Program-made: the position numbers and the translations under genes
In this document: in pieces, positions 26,883 to 36,103 of the stretch
How the letters are laid out: the number at the start of each line of letters is the position of its first letter
Numbering within the stretch: the stretch's first letter is position 1
Origin: Amycolatopsis acididurans
Lineage (GTDB): Bacteria; Actinomycetota; Actinomycetes; Mycobacteriales; Pseudonocardiaceae
Assembly: GCF_012328925.1 (NCBI RefSeq)
Contig: NZ_JAAXLS010000020.1
Location: forward strand, 60,593-124,592
Direction of reading: 5' to 3'
Length of the DNA: 64,000 bases
The notes under the pieces: model-generated
Told to the model about the DNA's origin: nothing
The model's input: the letters and a program-made list of their open reading frames with translations, nothing else
Database searches by the model: none

Positions 26883-28001
26883 ATGAAGGTGCGTGGCGCG
26901 GTGTTGCGGTCCACTCCGGGTGAGTTCGAGCTGGTGGAGCTCGAACTCGACGGTCCTCGCCAAGGGGAACTGACCGTGCGGGTCGCCGCATCCGGTCTGT
27001 GCCGATCCGACTACAGCATCGCGGCGGGCACGCACCACGTCGAGCGGCTGCCGATGTGCTGCGGGCACGAGGGAGCGGGAACCGTCGTCGAGGTGGGTCC
27101 CAACACTCCTGGCTGGGCGGTGGGCGACCACGTCGTGTTGTCCGCTCTCCCGTCGTGCGGCCGCTGCCGGATGTGCGCCACCGGTCGTGGGAACCTCTGC
27201 GACCTCAACGCGAGTCTCCTCTACGGGGCCCGGTTCGACGATCCGACGAGCTACCGCATGTCCCTTGCCGGGCAGCCGGTCGGCCAGTGGTGTGGCGTAT
27301 CGACCTTCGCCGAATACACCACGGTCGGGGTGACCTCCGCGGTAAAGATCGACCCGAGCGTTCCACTCGACAGGGCATGTCTGGTCGGCTGTGGCGTGAA
27401 CACCGGCTGGGGTTCGGCCGTTAATATGGGCGAGGTCCGGCCGGGCGACACGACGATCGTCATGGGCGCGGGCGGAATCGGGTCGTTCGCGTTGCAGGGC
27501 GCCCGCCACGCCGGCGCGACCAACCTCATCGCCGTCGACCCCGTGCCGTTCAAGCGCGAGATGGCCACGACATTCGGCGCGACCCACGCCTGCGAGTCCA
27601 TCGCCGAAGCGACGGACCTCGCCAAGCACCTGACCAACGGGCAGGGTGCCGATACGACGATCATCACCGTCGGCGAGCTGCAGCCGGCGCACATCGCCGA
27701 CGCGTACGCCTCGCTGCGCAAGGGCGGCATCTGCGTGATCACCGCTCTCGGGGACACCAAGCACGTCGGGATGGACATCCCGGTCTATGAGTTCACCGTG
27801 TTCCAGAAGCGAATCCAGGGCTCGATGTTCGGTGGGGTCGCACCCATGTGGGACATCAGGAAGATGCTGTCGATGTACACCGCGGGCCAGTTGCTGCTCG
27901 ACGAGGTGATCACGACCACCTACAGCCTCGACGAGATCAACAAGGGCTACCAGGACATGCTCGACGGCCGCAACATCCGCGGGGTGATCGTGTACCCGTG
28001 A
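26883..28001 (+). CDS. Zinc alcohol dehydrogenase, NDMA-dependent (mycofactocin-associated) type
   Basis: 372-residue class III-like zinc ADH. Catalytic ligands in GLCRSDY and CGHEGAG; structural zinc Cys in SCGRCRMCATGRGNLC; Rossmann motif GAGGIGS. The sequence has the long insert and C-terminal GVAPMWDIRKMLSMY seen in nicotinoprotein NDMA-dependent ADHs of actinobacteria, whose bound NAD is thought to be recycled by mycofactocin. GGAG precedes the ATG. Probably oxidises an alcohol intermediate. No mycofactocin genes lie in the window. Confidence 0.9.
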   Translation: MKVRGAVLRSTPGEFELVELELDGPRQGELTVRVAASGLCRSDYSIAAGTHHVERLPMCCGHEGAGTVVEVGPNTPGWAVGDHVVLSALPSCGRCRMCATGRGNLCDLNASLLYGARFDDPTSYRMSLAGQPVGQWCGVSTFAEYTTVGVTSAVKIDPSVPLDRACLVGCGVNTGWGSAVNMGEVRPGDTTIVMGAGGIGSFALQGARHAGATNLIAVDPVPFKREMATTFGATHACESIAEATDLAKHLTNGQGADTTIITVGELQPAHIADAYASLRKGGICVITALGDTKHVGMDIPVYEFTVFQKRIQGSMFGGVAPMWDIRKMLSMYTAGQLLLDEVITTTYSLDEINKGYQDMLDGRNIRGVIVYP

Positions 28002-28002
28002 T

Positions 28003-28530
28003 CTACGCGGTGGCGGCGACCTCGGGCCCGCCGGGCCCGTGAGTGCCCGCGAACGTGCCGAGCTGCCGCTTGATCTCGTTCAGATCATATTGCGTCACGT
28101 ACCACGACAGCAGTCCGTCGACGAACTCCATGAAGACCACGCAGCCGGTCACGTCGAATCGGCGGTCCGGCGCTACGCCGGGAGGACCGCTGCCGCGGTG
28201 GCGATACAGCAGCACCCCTCGCCCGTCCGAGGGCGCGGTGAAGGACTGGATCTCCTCGAACTCCACATCCGGCATGATCTGCCAGATCCGCTCAACGTAA
28301 GCGCGAACGTTCTTCCGCCCCTCGATCGGCTCGCGCCAGAACGCGGAATCCTCCCAGATCACATCCGGGTGGACCAGGGCGAGGACCCGGTCGGTGTCGC
28401 GCGAGTTCCAGGCATCGAACCAGTCGGTGGCGAACCGGCGGAGGAACGACTGCTCGATTGCCGCGGCGTCCGGGCGCTGCCCGAGCGGCCGACGGGGGTC
28501 AGCTGCCGATGTGGCGGCGAAATTCATCAT
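28003..28530 (-). CDS. SnoaL-like/NTF2-fold protein
   Basis: 175 residues with the NTF2-like pattern: FATDWFDAWNSRDTDRVLALVHPDVIWED, then alternating strands and a terminal helix. Family members are small isomerases, hydrolases or ligand-binding proteins. AAAGGAG stands five bases before the ATG at 28530. It ends one base after the NDMA-type ADH on the other strand. Another NTF2-fold protein of the island is at 58952-59410. Function not assignable. Confidence 0.85.
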   Translation of the reverse strand: MMNFAATSAADPRRPLGQRPDAAAIEQSFLRRFATDWFDAWNSRDTDRVLALVHPDVIWEDSAFWREPIEGRKNVRAYVERIWQIMPDVEFEEIQSFTAPSDGRGVLLYRHRGSGPPGVAPDRRFDVTGCVVFMEFVDGLLSWYVTQYDLNEIKRQLGTFAGTHGPGGPEVAATA

Positions 28531-28690
28531 TGAACTCCTTTGAACCACAGTTGACTGCGCCCCGGTAACGCGGCAGTCTTCGGACTCAGGCCATGCCGCC
28601 CGCAGCGCACGGGCGACTCCGAGCGGTTGTGCGACCCGCCCTGTGACGGCGCCGCATCATTCCGATCGCATGTCATTGACCACAGATACG

Positions 28691-29941
28691 CTAAGCCTGA
28701 TGCCGCTCGTCGGCAAGACCTTCGCCGGTGACCGTTCGCGCCCGCATCCGCCGGACAAAAAGCAACATCGCGATGGCACCGCAGAGCGCCGCACCGGATC
28801 CCATCCCATAGGTCGCGGTGAACCCCGCGGCCGAATCGGCGAGGCGCCCCCCGGCCAGCGGCGCAATCACCTGCCCGCTGGCCGCGGCGAGTGTCACCGA
28901 CGCATAGGCCGTCCCCGTGTCCATGGGCGGCAGCGTCTCGAGCACGTATGCGGTCACGGCGGCCGCGATCCCGCTCATCACCAGGCCGAACACGACGGGC
29001 GAGACCATCGCGACAACGGGCGGCCCGGTCGCCACTGCCGCGGACGCGATGGCCATCGCGACGAACCCGGCGACGATCGTCGGCAGCCTGCCCACCCGCG
29101 AGTCCGAGGCTCGTCCGAGCAGCAACGCCCCCACCAGGTTCAGGGGACCCATCAGCGAATAGAGATTGGCGGAGGTGGCTACGTCGAGGCCCCAGCGCTC
29201 GTGCAAGGCGGCGGTAAGGAAGGTGGCATAGGTACCGTACGCGATGCCATACGCGAGGTAGGCCAGGCACGCCAACCAGAGGACACGCACCAAACGTCGA
29301 GCCGGCGACCTGGGCCCCGGCCTGCCCGCGCCTCTGTGCGGCCGGGCAGCTGCCCGGCGCGGCACCCGCGTGGCCAGCGCGAGCGTCAGGCTCGTGACGG
29401 CCGCGGCGATCCACCAGACCACACGCCACTGCCCCGGCCCAAGCAGGTGCTCGACGCACCACACGATGCCGCCGTTGGCCGCGATCCCGAACCCGATTCC
29501 CGCGAACATCGCGCCCATCGCCACGCCCGTCCGCCCTTCCGGGGCATGATCGGCCGCGATCGGCGCACAGGCGAGCCAGATCCCGGCGCCACCCAAGCCG
29601 AGGAACGCCTGAGCGACGCAAAGCGCGGGAAACGACGACACGACAGCGACGGCCACCAGGCCACCGAGCGTCACCGCGAGCCCAAGGCGCAGTACCCGGA
29701 TGCCGGTGTACCGGCCGCCACACGCCATGAGCAAAGCCGTGCCGCTGACGTAGGCGGCGAGGTTCGTGGCGCTCGCGATCCCCGCACTCTGGTAGTCGCC
29801 CAGATAGTCCGCGGTCATCTGTGGCAGCAGGACCGCGAACGTCAGCCTGCCGAAAACCTGCGAGACCGCCGCCGCGAGCACCACCAACGCGAACGGGGGC
29901 GCCCACGACGGCAGCCGCGGCGCGTTCCTCCCCCATCGCAC
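28691..29941 (-). CDS. MFS transporter (YbfB/YjiJ-like)
   Basis: 416 residues, about twelve hydrophobic helices, with a long Arg/Pro-rich central loop between the two halves. The opening ALVVLAAAVSQVFGRLTFAVLLPQM resembles the YbfB/YjiJ group. The start is five bases after the LivF stop, so it may be the last gene of the importer operon (33219-28691). Direction of transport and substrate are unknown. Confidence 0.88.
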   Translation of the reverse strand: MRWGRNAPRLPSWAPPFALVVLAAAVSQVFGRLTFAVLLPQMTADYLGDYQSAGIASATNLAAYVSGTALLMACGGRYTGIRVLRLGLAVTLGGLVAVAVVSSFPALCVAQAFLGLGGAGIWLACAPIAADHAPEGRTGVAMGAMFAGIGFGIAANGGIVWCVEHLLGPGQWRVVWWIAAAVTSLTLALATRVPRRAAARPHRGAGRPGPRSPARRLVRVLWLACLAYLAYGIAYGTYATFLTAALHERWGLDVATSANLYSLMGPLNLVGALLLGRASDSRVGRLPTIVAGFVAMAIASAAVATGPPVVAMVSPVVFGLVMSGIAAAVTAYVLETLPPMDTGTAYASVTLAAASGQVIAPLAGGRLADSAAGFTATYGMGSGAALCGAIAMLLFVRRMRARTVTGEGLADERHQA

Positions 29942-29945
29942 TCCT

Positions 29946-30641
29946 TCAGAGATAGAGCGCGTGCAGTTCGCGCTCGTCGAACCCGGCGGAGCGGTGGTCC
30001 AGCTCGTGCACCTGTCCCAGCGACATCGCGTAGGCCCGCTGGGAGATCCGCAGTGCCGCCCGCCCGTTCTGCTCGATCAGCAGGATCGCCTGGCCGGCCG
30101 ACGCCAGCTCCTCGATGGCGGCGAACACCGCCTTCACCACGATCGGCGCCAGCCCGAGGCTCGGCTCGTCGAGAATGAGCACTTTGGGGCTGCACATGAG
30201 CGCCCGGCTGATCGCGACCATCTGCTGCTCACCGCCGGAGAGCTGATGACCTCCCCTGCCCTGGAAGGTCCTGATCGCCGGGAAGAGCTCGAGGATCTCC
30301 GCAAAGCGGGCCTGCGCGTCGCCGCGACTCGACGGTGCCCCGAGCATGACGTTCTCCGCCGCGGTGAGCGTGCCGAAGATCCGGCGGTTCTCCGGAACGA
30401 GCGCGACGCCTGCGCGCGAACGCCCGGCGGTGGACGTGTGCGTGAGGTCGCGCCCGTCGAGCACGACCCTGCCACCGGAGGCCTTCACGAACCCCGCGAT
30501 GGCTCCCACCGTGGAGGACTTACCCGCCCCGTTGCGCCCGATCATGCAGGTGATACCCCCCGCGGGAACCGTGAAGGAGATGCCGTTCACCGCGTGAATC
30601 CCCTTGTAGGCCACGGACAGGTTCTCGACTTCGAGCATCAT
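29946..30641 (-). CDS. livF: Branched-chain-type ABC transporter ATPase LivF
   Basis: 231 residues. Walker A GRNGAGKSS, signature LSGGEQQM, Walker B LILDEPSLGL and the LLIEQNG switch region are typical of LivF. The ATG at 30641 overlaps the TGA of the LivMG fusion. It should pair with the LivG domain of that fusion in a Liv/HAAT importer driven by the lipoproteins at 33544 and 34829. The substrate is probably the island's growth substrate or one of its acids, not necessarily an amino acid. Confidence 0.94.
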   Translation of the reverse strand: MMLEVENLSVAYKGIHAVNGISFTVPAGGITCMIGRNGAGKSSTVGAIAGFVKASGGRVVLDGRDLTHTSTAGRSRAGVALVPENRRIFGTLTAAENVMLGAPSSRGDAQARFAEILELFPAIRTFQGRGGHQLSGGEQQMVAISRALMCSPKVLILDEPSLGLAPIVVKAVFAAIEELASAGQAILLIEQNGRAALRISQRAYAMSLGQVHELDHRSAGFDERELHALYL

Positions 30642-32308
30642 TCGACTCCCGCCGGCTGAGGGTCGCCGCGATCTTCGGCGGCGCCCAGGTACGCGTCGAT
30701 CACCGCGGGGTTGTCGACGATCGTGCCGGGTGCGCCGGCGGCGATCGTGACGCCGAAGTTCTGCACCAGCACGTAATCGGAGATCGAGCAGATCCACCCC
30801 ACGTTGTGGTCGATGACAAGGACTCCGATGCCCGAGGCCGCGATCGCTCCGACGATGACCGCCAGCTGTTCTGCTTCGGATTCGGGCATACCGGCCGCCG
30901 GCTCGTCCAGCAGCACGAGGCCGGGCTCGGTCGCGAGCGCCCGCGCGATCTCGACCCGCCGCTGGAAGGTGTAGGGCAGGTCTGTCGCGATCCGGTCCGC
31001 GATGTCGAGGCATCCGGCCATCTCCAAGGCGCCCCATACGCGCTCCCGGTCGGACACCCGGCGGCGCTGGGAACGGGAGCGGCCGGATGCGGCGGCGAGC
31101 AATACGTTCTCCCACACGGTGCTCTCGGCGATGAGCCGGCACGTCTGGAATGTGCGGCCGATCCCGAGCCGCGCGATCCGGAACGACGGCAGCGTGTCGA
31201 TCGGCGTCCCGCCGAGCGTGATCGTCCCACTGTCCAATTTGGCCAGTCCGGCGACGAGGTTCATCACCGTGGTCTTCCCCGCTCCGTTCGGTCCGATGAG
31301 CCCGACGACCTTGCCGGTCTCGACGTCGAAGGAGACGCCGCTGACCGCCTTGACCGCCCCGTAATGGCGCGTCACGTTCTCGGCCACGAGGTGCCGGGCG
31401 ATCCCATCGCCGGCCTTGATCACGTGCGCATCGCCCGACCCGGACCTGGCACGGCGGCGCAGCTTCCGGTGGAGCCAGGCCGCGTCGACCGGGATCGGCG
31501 ACGTCACCCCACGGGGCAACAGGATCATGATCAGGATCGTCACGATCGCGACGGCCATTCCCGAGAACGTGGCGTACTCCTTGAGCAGCAGCGGCAGGGC
31601 CGTCGCGACGTAGGCCCCTACGATCGGCCCGAGGAACGACCGGCTGCCACCGATGACGACCGCGGAAAGCACCACGATGACGAGTGAGAACCCGTACAGC
31701 GAGGTGTCGACGGCGAGCTGGTTGCCTGCGTTCGCGGCACCGGCCAGGCCGCCGAGACCGGCACTGATCATCACCGCCCAGAGCTTCGTCCGTGCAACGT
31801 CGACACCGCATGCCGCCGCGGCGACCTCGTCGTGGAAGGACGCGCGCTGACGGCGCCCGAGCGAGGTCAGCTCCACGCCGACCACAGCGACCAGGACGAC
31901 CGCCGCGAGAATCCACAGGACGGTCTCGTCGGCCCAGAACGGGATGCCGATGATGCCGAAGAACCCTCCGGTGAAGCTGTTCCACATGAAGATGACGAGC
32001 TGAACGATGATGACGAACGCGAGCGTCGCGATCGCCTGATACGCGCCCCGCAACTTCTCGATGAGCCGCCCGACGATCGCTCCGACGACCACGGTGAGCA
32101 CGATCGACAAGAGCACCGCGGCGATCGCGGGCATGTGGTACCGCGTCGTCGCGATAGCGGTGGTGTAGGCACCGATGGCCATGAAACCGACCGTCGCGAC
32201 CGAGTACACACCCGCGCGGAGCACGACGTACTGACTGTAGGCGGCGAGCACCATGAGCAGGAACGCCTGCAAGAAGGCGGAACCGGTGAGAATACTGAAG
32301 TCGATCAT
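30638..32308 (-). CDS. Fused LivM permease - LivG ATPase
   Basis: 556 residues in one frame with no stop or frameshift. Residues 1-300 are a LivM permease with about eight to ten hydrophobic helices. After a basic linker (LRRRARSGSGDAHV), the ATPase domain starts near 306, with GPNGAGKTT, LPYTFQRRVEIARAL and LLDEPAAGM. LivM and LivG are separate proteins in most bacteria, but such fusions occur. The ATG at 32308 overlaps the LivH stop. A longer open frame to 32815 lies inside livH. Confidence 0.93.
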   Translation of the reverse strand: MIDFSILTGSAFLQAFLLMVLAAYSQYVVLRAGVYSVATVGFMAIGAYTTAIATTRYHMPAIAAVLLSIVLTVVVGAIVGRLIEKLRGAYQAIATLAFVIIVQLVIFMWNSFTGGFFGIIGIPFWADETVLWILAAVVLVAVVGVELTSLGRRQRASFHDEVAAAACGVDVARTKLWAVMISAGLGGLAGAANAGNQLAVDTSLYGFSLVIVVLSAVVIGGSRSFLGPIVGAYVATALPLLLKEYATFSGMAVAIVTILIMILLPRGVTSPIPVDAAWLHRKLRRRARSGSGDAHVIKAGDGIARHLVAENVTRHYGAVKAVSGVSFDVETGKVVGLIGPNGAGKTTVMNLVAGLAKLDSGTITLGGTPIDTLPSFRIARLGIGRTFQTCRLIAESTVWENVLLAAASGRSRSQRRRVSDRERVWGALEMAGCLDIADRIATDLPYTFQRRVEIARALATEPGLVLLDEPAAGMPESEAEQLAVIVGAIAASGIGVLVIDHNVGWICSISDYVLVQNFGVTIAAGAPGTIVDNPAVIDAYLGAAEDRGDPQPAGVE

Positions 32309-33219
32309 GAACGGCTCACCGCCTGGGTCAGGACCTTGTCGCCGAGAATGCCGGAGGGTCGCACGATCAGCGTGAGGAAGAGCAGCCCGTAGATGATCAG
32401 GTTGACCCCCGGCTGGCTCAGATGGGCGCCACCGACCTGTTGCAGGATCCCGATGATGAACGACGCGATCGCGGTACCCGCCAGGCTGCCGAGACCGCCG
32501 ACGGTGGCGATGACGAAAGCGATCAGCAGATAGCTGTCTCCGACGGCGACGTTCATGTTGCTGTACTGCACTCCGATCAGCACGCCACCGATGCCCGCGA
32601 GCGCACCGGCGACGAAGAACGTGGCGATGCTGACCAGGCTGGGCCGGACGCCGACGCCGGCGGCCATGACCCGGTCCTCGGCCACTGCACGGATCCGCGC
32701 CCCCGCCCTGGTCTTGTTGATGACGAACCACAGCGCGAACACGAAAAGGGCGGTGACGATCAGGAGTGCGATATCGAGCCGGGACACGATGCCGAACGCC
32801 GGTCCGAGGAACCACCCTGCGTCGGTGAACGAATATGACTCGTGCCCGTAGAGCAGGATCAGGACCGCGTAGATGATCGCCGCGAAGGACAGGGTCACGA
32901 TCATCGGCCCGAAGTCATTCCCGACCTGGTGCGGGCTCCCCGCCGCCGCCGCACGCCCGATCGGCCGTAGCACGACGAGGTCCATCACGACGGTGAGCAG
33001 GCCGGCCCCGACAGCCGCCGCGACGATCGAGACGATCAGTGGGGTTTTGAGCGTGTTGTCGAAGAAAATGCCGACAAAACCGCCGAACACCAGAATCGCG
33101 CCCTGGGCGAGGTTCACGGTCCGGAACGTCCCGAACAGCAGCGTGAAGCCGGCGGTGAACAGGAGATAGACACATCCCGCCACAATGCCGTTGAAAACGA
33201 GGGTGAGCTGTAGTTCCAC
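32305..33219 (-). CDS. livH: Branched-chain-type ABC transporter permease LivH
   Basis: 304 residues with about eight hydrophobic helices and the TVNLAQGAILVFGGF segment of LivH. Start chosen is the GTG at 33219 behind GGAG; an upstream start at 33309 would add 30 polar residues. First gene of the importer operon livH-livMG-livF-MFS. The 17-bp operator candidate at 33301-33317 lies 82 bases upstream. Confidence 0.93.
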   Translation of the reverse strand: MELQLTLVFNGIVAGCVYLLFTAGFTLLFGTFRTVNLAQGAILVFGGFVGIFFDNTLKTPLIVSIVAAAVGAGLLTVVMDLVVLRPIGRAAAAGSPHQVGNDFGPMIVTLSFAAIIYAVLILLYGHESYSFTDAGWFLGPAFGIVSRLDIALLIVTALFVFALWFVINKTRAGARIRAVAEDRVMAAGVGVRPSLVSIATFFVAGALAGIGGVLIGVQYSNMNVAVGDSYLLIAFVIATVGGLGSLAGTAIASFIIGILQQVGGAHLSQPGVNLIIYGLLFLTLIVRPSGILGDKVLTQAVSRS

Positions 33220-33300
33220 TCGCTCCGAACCCCTTCCGTCAGCCCCTTGCGTGCCTGCCAGCGAAAACGCGGCGCTGACACCTGGCAAGCCGTGGCCATC

Positions 33301-33317
33301 TTTGATCATAAATCAGA
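33301..33317. promoter_or_regulatory. 17-bp operator candidate upstream of livH
   Basis: TTTGAT-CATAA-ATCAGA, only two mismatches to the ideal palindrome. It lies in the 324-base region between the leftward livH operon and the rightward binding-protein gene, which has its own site at 33490-33506. Confidence 0.6.
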
Positions 33318-33460
33318 GATTGCGAATGGAGCGAGGCTACTTGGATCACCTTCACACCGTCAAGCGACGCCGCAATGTGCGCCCTCGAATACGCTCGGCA
33401 AGGTCCTACGCAGGAGAAACGGTCCTCCGGTAACACTTCGGCAACATCGCCGACCGGCCA

Positions 33461-33506
33461 TTGACGTAAGCTACGGCGACACCTATCAATTTGATCACGT
33501 ACCAAA
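33461..33506 (+). promoter_or_regulatory. Promoter and 17-bp operator for the first binding-protein gene
   Basis: TTGACG (33461-33466), 17 bases, TATCAA (33484-33489), directly followed by TTTGAT-CACGT-ACCAAA (33490-33506) which would cover the transcription start. The operator has one mismatch to the palindrome. The gene's ATG is 38 bases on. Confidence 0.6.
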
Positions 33507-33543
33507 TGTTTCGTGTCTCTTCGACCAATGGAGGTCAAAGCCG

Positions 33544-34743
33544 ATGTCAGTGCTGAGCAAGGCGCGAGGCGCGAAACGGGTTGCCCTGCCCGTTGCCGCA
33601 GCGACGGTCGCCATCACGATGGTGGCCGCGTGTTCGTCGGGCGGGAGCGCCGGCGGCTCAACGGGCTCGACCCAGAAGATCGAGATCGGCACGATCTCCG
33701 ATCTGTCCGGACCCGCCTCCGTGATCGGCCTCGCCGGCCAGGAGGGCCAGAAGATCGCCGAATCGCTCATCAACAAGGATCCCAAGACCTATCTGGGGTC
33801 TGCCGACCGGTCCCTCACGCTGAGCTACTCCGATGCGTCCAACGCGCCGGCGCAGGCGGTGACCGTCGCCCGCCAGTACATCCAGGACGGCAAGGTCAGC
33901 GGCATTATCGGCCCGCTCTACACCGCACAGGCCCAGGCGCTGGCCCCCATCACGACACAGGCGAAGATCCCGCTGCTGGTGCCCTACACCCCTGGTTCCC
34001 AGGCTCTGACGAACCTCGGTGACTTCGTGTTCGCATCGAGCCAGCCGGACCAGCGCACGGTGCAGACCGCGATCACAGCGATGACCAAGCAGTTCCCGAA
34101 CGACAAGACCATCGGGATCGTCTACGGCAGCGACTCCGCCGCGCACATCCCGCTGGCGGCGTTCGCCAAGCAGGCCATCACAGCGGCCGGACTCACCCCG
34201 GTGGAGTTCTCGCTGCCGTTCGCGAGCCTCGACTACAACTCCGCCATCAGCACGTTGCAGAGCAAGGGCGTGCAAGCCATCTACATCTGCTCGAACTCGC
34301 CGGCGATCGCGGCGGCGATGCAGCAGGCCGAGCGCAGCAACTACCACCCACACTGGGTGGGCTACTCCACCATGTTCGACCAGAGCGTCATCACCGCCGG
34401 CGGGCCACAGGCAGCGGGAGCCATTCTCACCTCCGACTACGACCCGACACTGCAGAAGCCGCTCGCCGACACGTTCCGCCAGCAGTACCAGGCGACCTAC
34501 CACAAGGCACCCAACTCCTGGGCCGCCCTCGGCTTCCAGTCCGTGATGACCACCGCCGCCGCCATCGCCGCCATCCCCGGCAAGGTCACCGGCCAAGCCC
34601 TGCGCGACGCCATGCAGAACGTCAAGGCCACCGCCGTCGTCGGCGATGGCACCTTCACCTTCGACCAACAGCGGCTGACGTCGGAGCCGCCGGCCGTGTT
34701 GACGATCAGGGACAACACGTTCCAGCGAGTCAGCGGCAGCTGA
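33544..34743 (+). CDS. ABC transporter substrate-binding lipoprotein (Liv type), copy 1
   Basis: 399 residues. Basic N-terminus, hydrophobic stretch and lipobox VAAC with Cys30 mark a lipoprotein. The rest is a type I periplasmic-binding fold of the LivJ/K group (GTISDLSGPASVIG, GIIGPLYTAQAQALAPI). GGAGG precedes the ATG. It binds the importer's substrate outside the membrane. The next gene is a close paralogue with a stretch of 186 identical bases, so the pair is a tandem duplication. Confidence 0.94.
   Translation: MSVLSKARGAKRVALPVAAATVAITMVAACSSGGSAGGSTGSTQKIEIGTISDLSGPASVIGLAGQEGQKIAESLINKDPKTYLGSADRSLTLSYSDASNAPAQAVTVARQYIQDGKVSGIIGPLYTAQAQALAPITTQAKIPLLVPYTPGSQALTNLGDFVFASSQPDQRTVQTAITAMTKQFPNDKTIGIVYGSDSAAHIPLAAFAKQAITAAGLTPVEFSLPFASLDYNSAISTLQSKGVQAIYICSNSPAIAAAMQQAERSNYHPHWVGYSTMFDQSVITAGGPQAAGAILTSDYDPTLQKPLADTFRQQYQATYHKAPNSWAALGFQSVMTTAAAIAAIPGKVTGQALRDAMQNVKATAVVGDGTFTFDQQRLTSEPPAVLTIRDNTFQRVSGS
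34489..34674 (+). repeat. 186-bp direct repeat, left copy
   Basis: Identical base for base to 35765-35950, inside the two binding-protein genes. The rest of the genes differs clearly, including third codon positions, so this block was probably homogenised by recent recombination. Confidence 0.9.
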
Positions 34744-34754
34744 CCGACCAGCAG

Positions 34755-34795
34755 CAAGGCGGGGCCGCCCGTTCATCGGCGGGCGCCCCGCCTTG
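34755..34795 (+). terminator. Hairpin between the two binding-protein genes
   Basis: CAAGGCGGGGC is matched by GCCCCGCCTTG with further pairing of CGCCCG inside. There is no T-run. It can act as a terminator or attenuator that lowers transcription of the second copy. Confidence 0.6.
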
Positions 34796-34828
34796 TCACG
34801 TACAAACCCGCCCCACCAACGGAAGTGA

Positions 34829-36019
34829 ATGCCCATGCCCTGGACGAGCCGGACCGCCCGCAGCCGACTGGTGTGCGCCGCCGCCATGACCATCGCCGCC
34901 GTCGTCGTCACCGCCTGTTCCACGGGCGCCGGTGCCGACGCGGACGCCCAGAAGATCGAGATCGGCACGATCTCGGATCTCTCGGGTCCGGCCTCGCCGA
35001 TCGGGCTGGCCGGTCAGGAAGGCCAGAAGCTCGCCGAGAAGATGGTCAACGCCGATCCGAAGACCTACCTCGGCTCGGCCGGCCGGTCGCTGCATCTGGA
35101 CTACGCCGACGCGTCCAACGCGCCCACCCAGTCGGTCACCGTCGCCCGGCAGTACGTCCAGGACGGCAAGGTCGTCGGCATCATCGGCCCGCTCTACCTG
35201 GCGCAGGCCCAGGCCATCGCACCGATCACCACGCAGGCCAAGCTGCCGGTACTGGTGCCCTATGTGGCCGGCTCGAACCTCCTGACCGCACTCGGCGACT
35301 ACGTATTCGTGTCGAGCCAGCCCGACGAGCGCACCGTGCGAACCGCGGTCGCGGCCATGACGAGCCAGTTTCCCGGCGACAAGCTCGTCGGCGTGATCTA
35401 CGGCAGCGACTCCGGCGGCAACATCCAGCTGGCGAACTTCGCCAAGCAGTACCTCATTCAGGCCGGCCTGACTCCGGTCGAGTTCTCGGTGCCGTACTCC
35501 AGCCAGGACTACACCTCCGCCATCAGCACGCTGCAAAGCAAAGGCGTGCAGGCGATCTACATCTGCACCGGCTCCCCGGCGATCGGAGCGGCGATGCAGC
35601 AGGCCGAGCGCGGCAACTACCACCCGCACTGGGTGGGCTACTCCACCATGTTCGACCAGAGCGTCATCACCGCCGGCGGACCGCAAGCAGCGGGGGCGAT
35701 CTTGACCTCTGACTACGATCCCACGCTGGAAACCCCGCTCGCCACGGCCTTCCGCGAGCAGTATCAGGCGACCTACCACAAGGCACCCAACTCCTGGGCC
35801 GCCCTCGGCTTCCAGTCCGTGATGACCACCGCCGCCGCCATCGCCGCCATCCCCGGCAAGGTCACCGGCCAAGCCCTGCGCGACGCCATGCAGAACGTCA
35901 AGGCCACCGCCGTCGTCGGCGATGGCACCTTCACCTTCGACCAACAGCGGAACACTTCCCAGCCGCCGAAGGTCCTGGCCATCCGCCACGGCAGCTTCCA
36001 GCGAGTCAGCGGCAGCTGA
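34829..36019 (+). CDS. ABC transporter substrate-binding lipoprotein (Liv type), copy 2
   Basis: 396 residues, lipobox VTAC with Cys30, then the same LivJ/K fold as copy 1. The mature parts align without gaps over almost the full length. An ATG six bases downstream has a better ribosome-site distance and may be the true start. No promoter is evident apart from read-through over the hairpin at 34755-34795. Sequence differences from copy 1 are concentrated in the first two thirds, so the two may bind different ligands. Confidence 0.93.
   Translation: MPMPWTSRTARSRLVCAAAMTIAAVVVTACSTGAGADADAQKIEIGTISDLSGPASPIGLAGQEGQKLAEKMVNADPKTYLGSAGRSLHLDYADASNAPTQSVTVARQYVQDGKVVGIIGPLYLAQAQAIAPITTQAKLPVLVPYVAGSNLLTALGDYVFVSSQPDERTVRTAVAAMTSQFPGDKLVGVIYGSDSGGNIQLANFAKQYLIQAGLTPVEFSVPYSSQDYTSAISTLQSKGVQAIYICTGSPAIGAAMQQAERGNYHPHWVGYSTMFDQSVITAGGPQAAGAILTSDYDPTLETPLATAFREQYQATYHKAPNSWAALGFQSVMTTAAAIAAIPGKVTGQALRDAMQNVKATAVVGDGTFTFDQQRNTSQPPKVLAIRHGSFQRVSGS
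35765..35950 (+). repeat. 186-bp direct repeat, right copy
   Basis: Exact copy of 34489-34674. See the left copy. Confidence 0.9.
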
Positions 36020-36042
36020 CCTACGCCGAAGCCGAAGACACC

Positions 36043-36086
36043 GAGCGCCCGGCTCCCTGTCCGATCGGGCAGGGAGCCGGGCGCTC
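36043..36086. terminator. Bidirectional hairpin between convergent genes
   Basis: GAGCGCCCGGCTCCCTG (36043-36059) pairs perfectly with CAGGGAGCCGGGCGCTC (36070-36086) around a ten-base loop. It sits between the rightward lipoprotein gene and the leftward TPP enzyme gene. Confidence 0.8.
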
Positions 36087-36103
36087 ACTCGTACTGCGGC
36101 GAC

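Noticed and set aside
29946..31985. 679-residue reading of LivF
   Set aside because: Bases above 30641 are the LivMG fusion gene in another frame.
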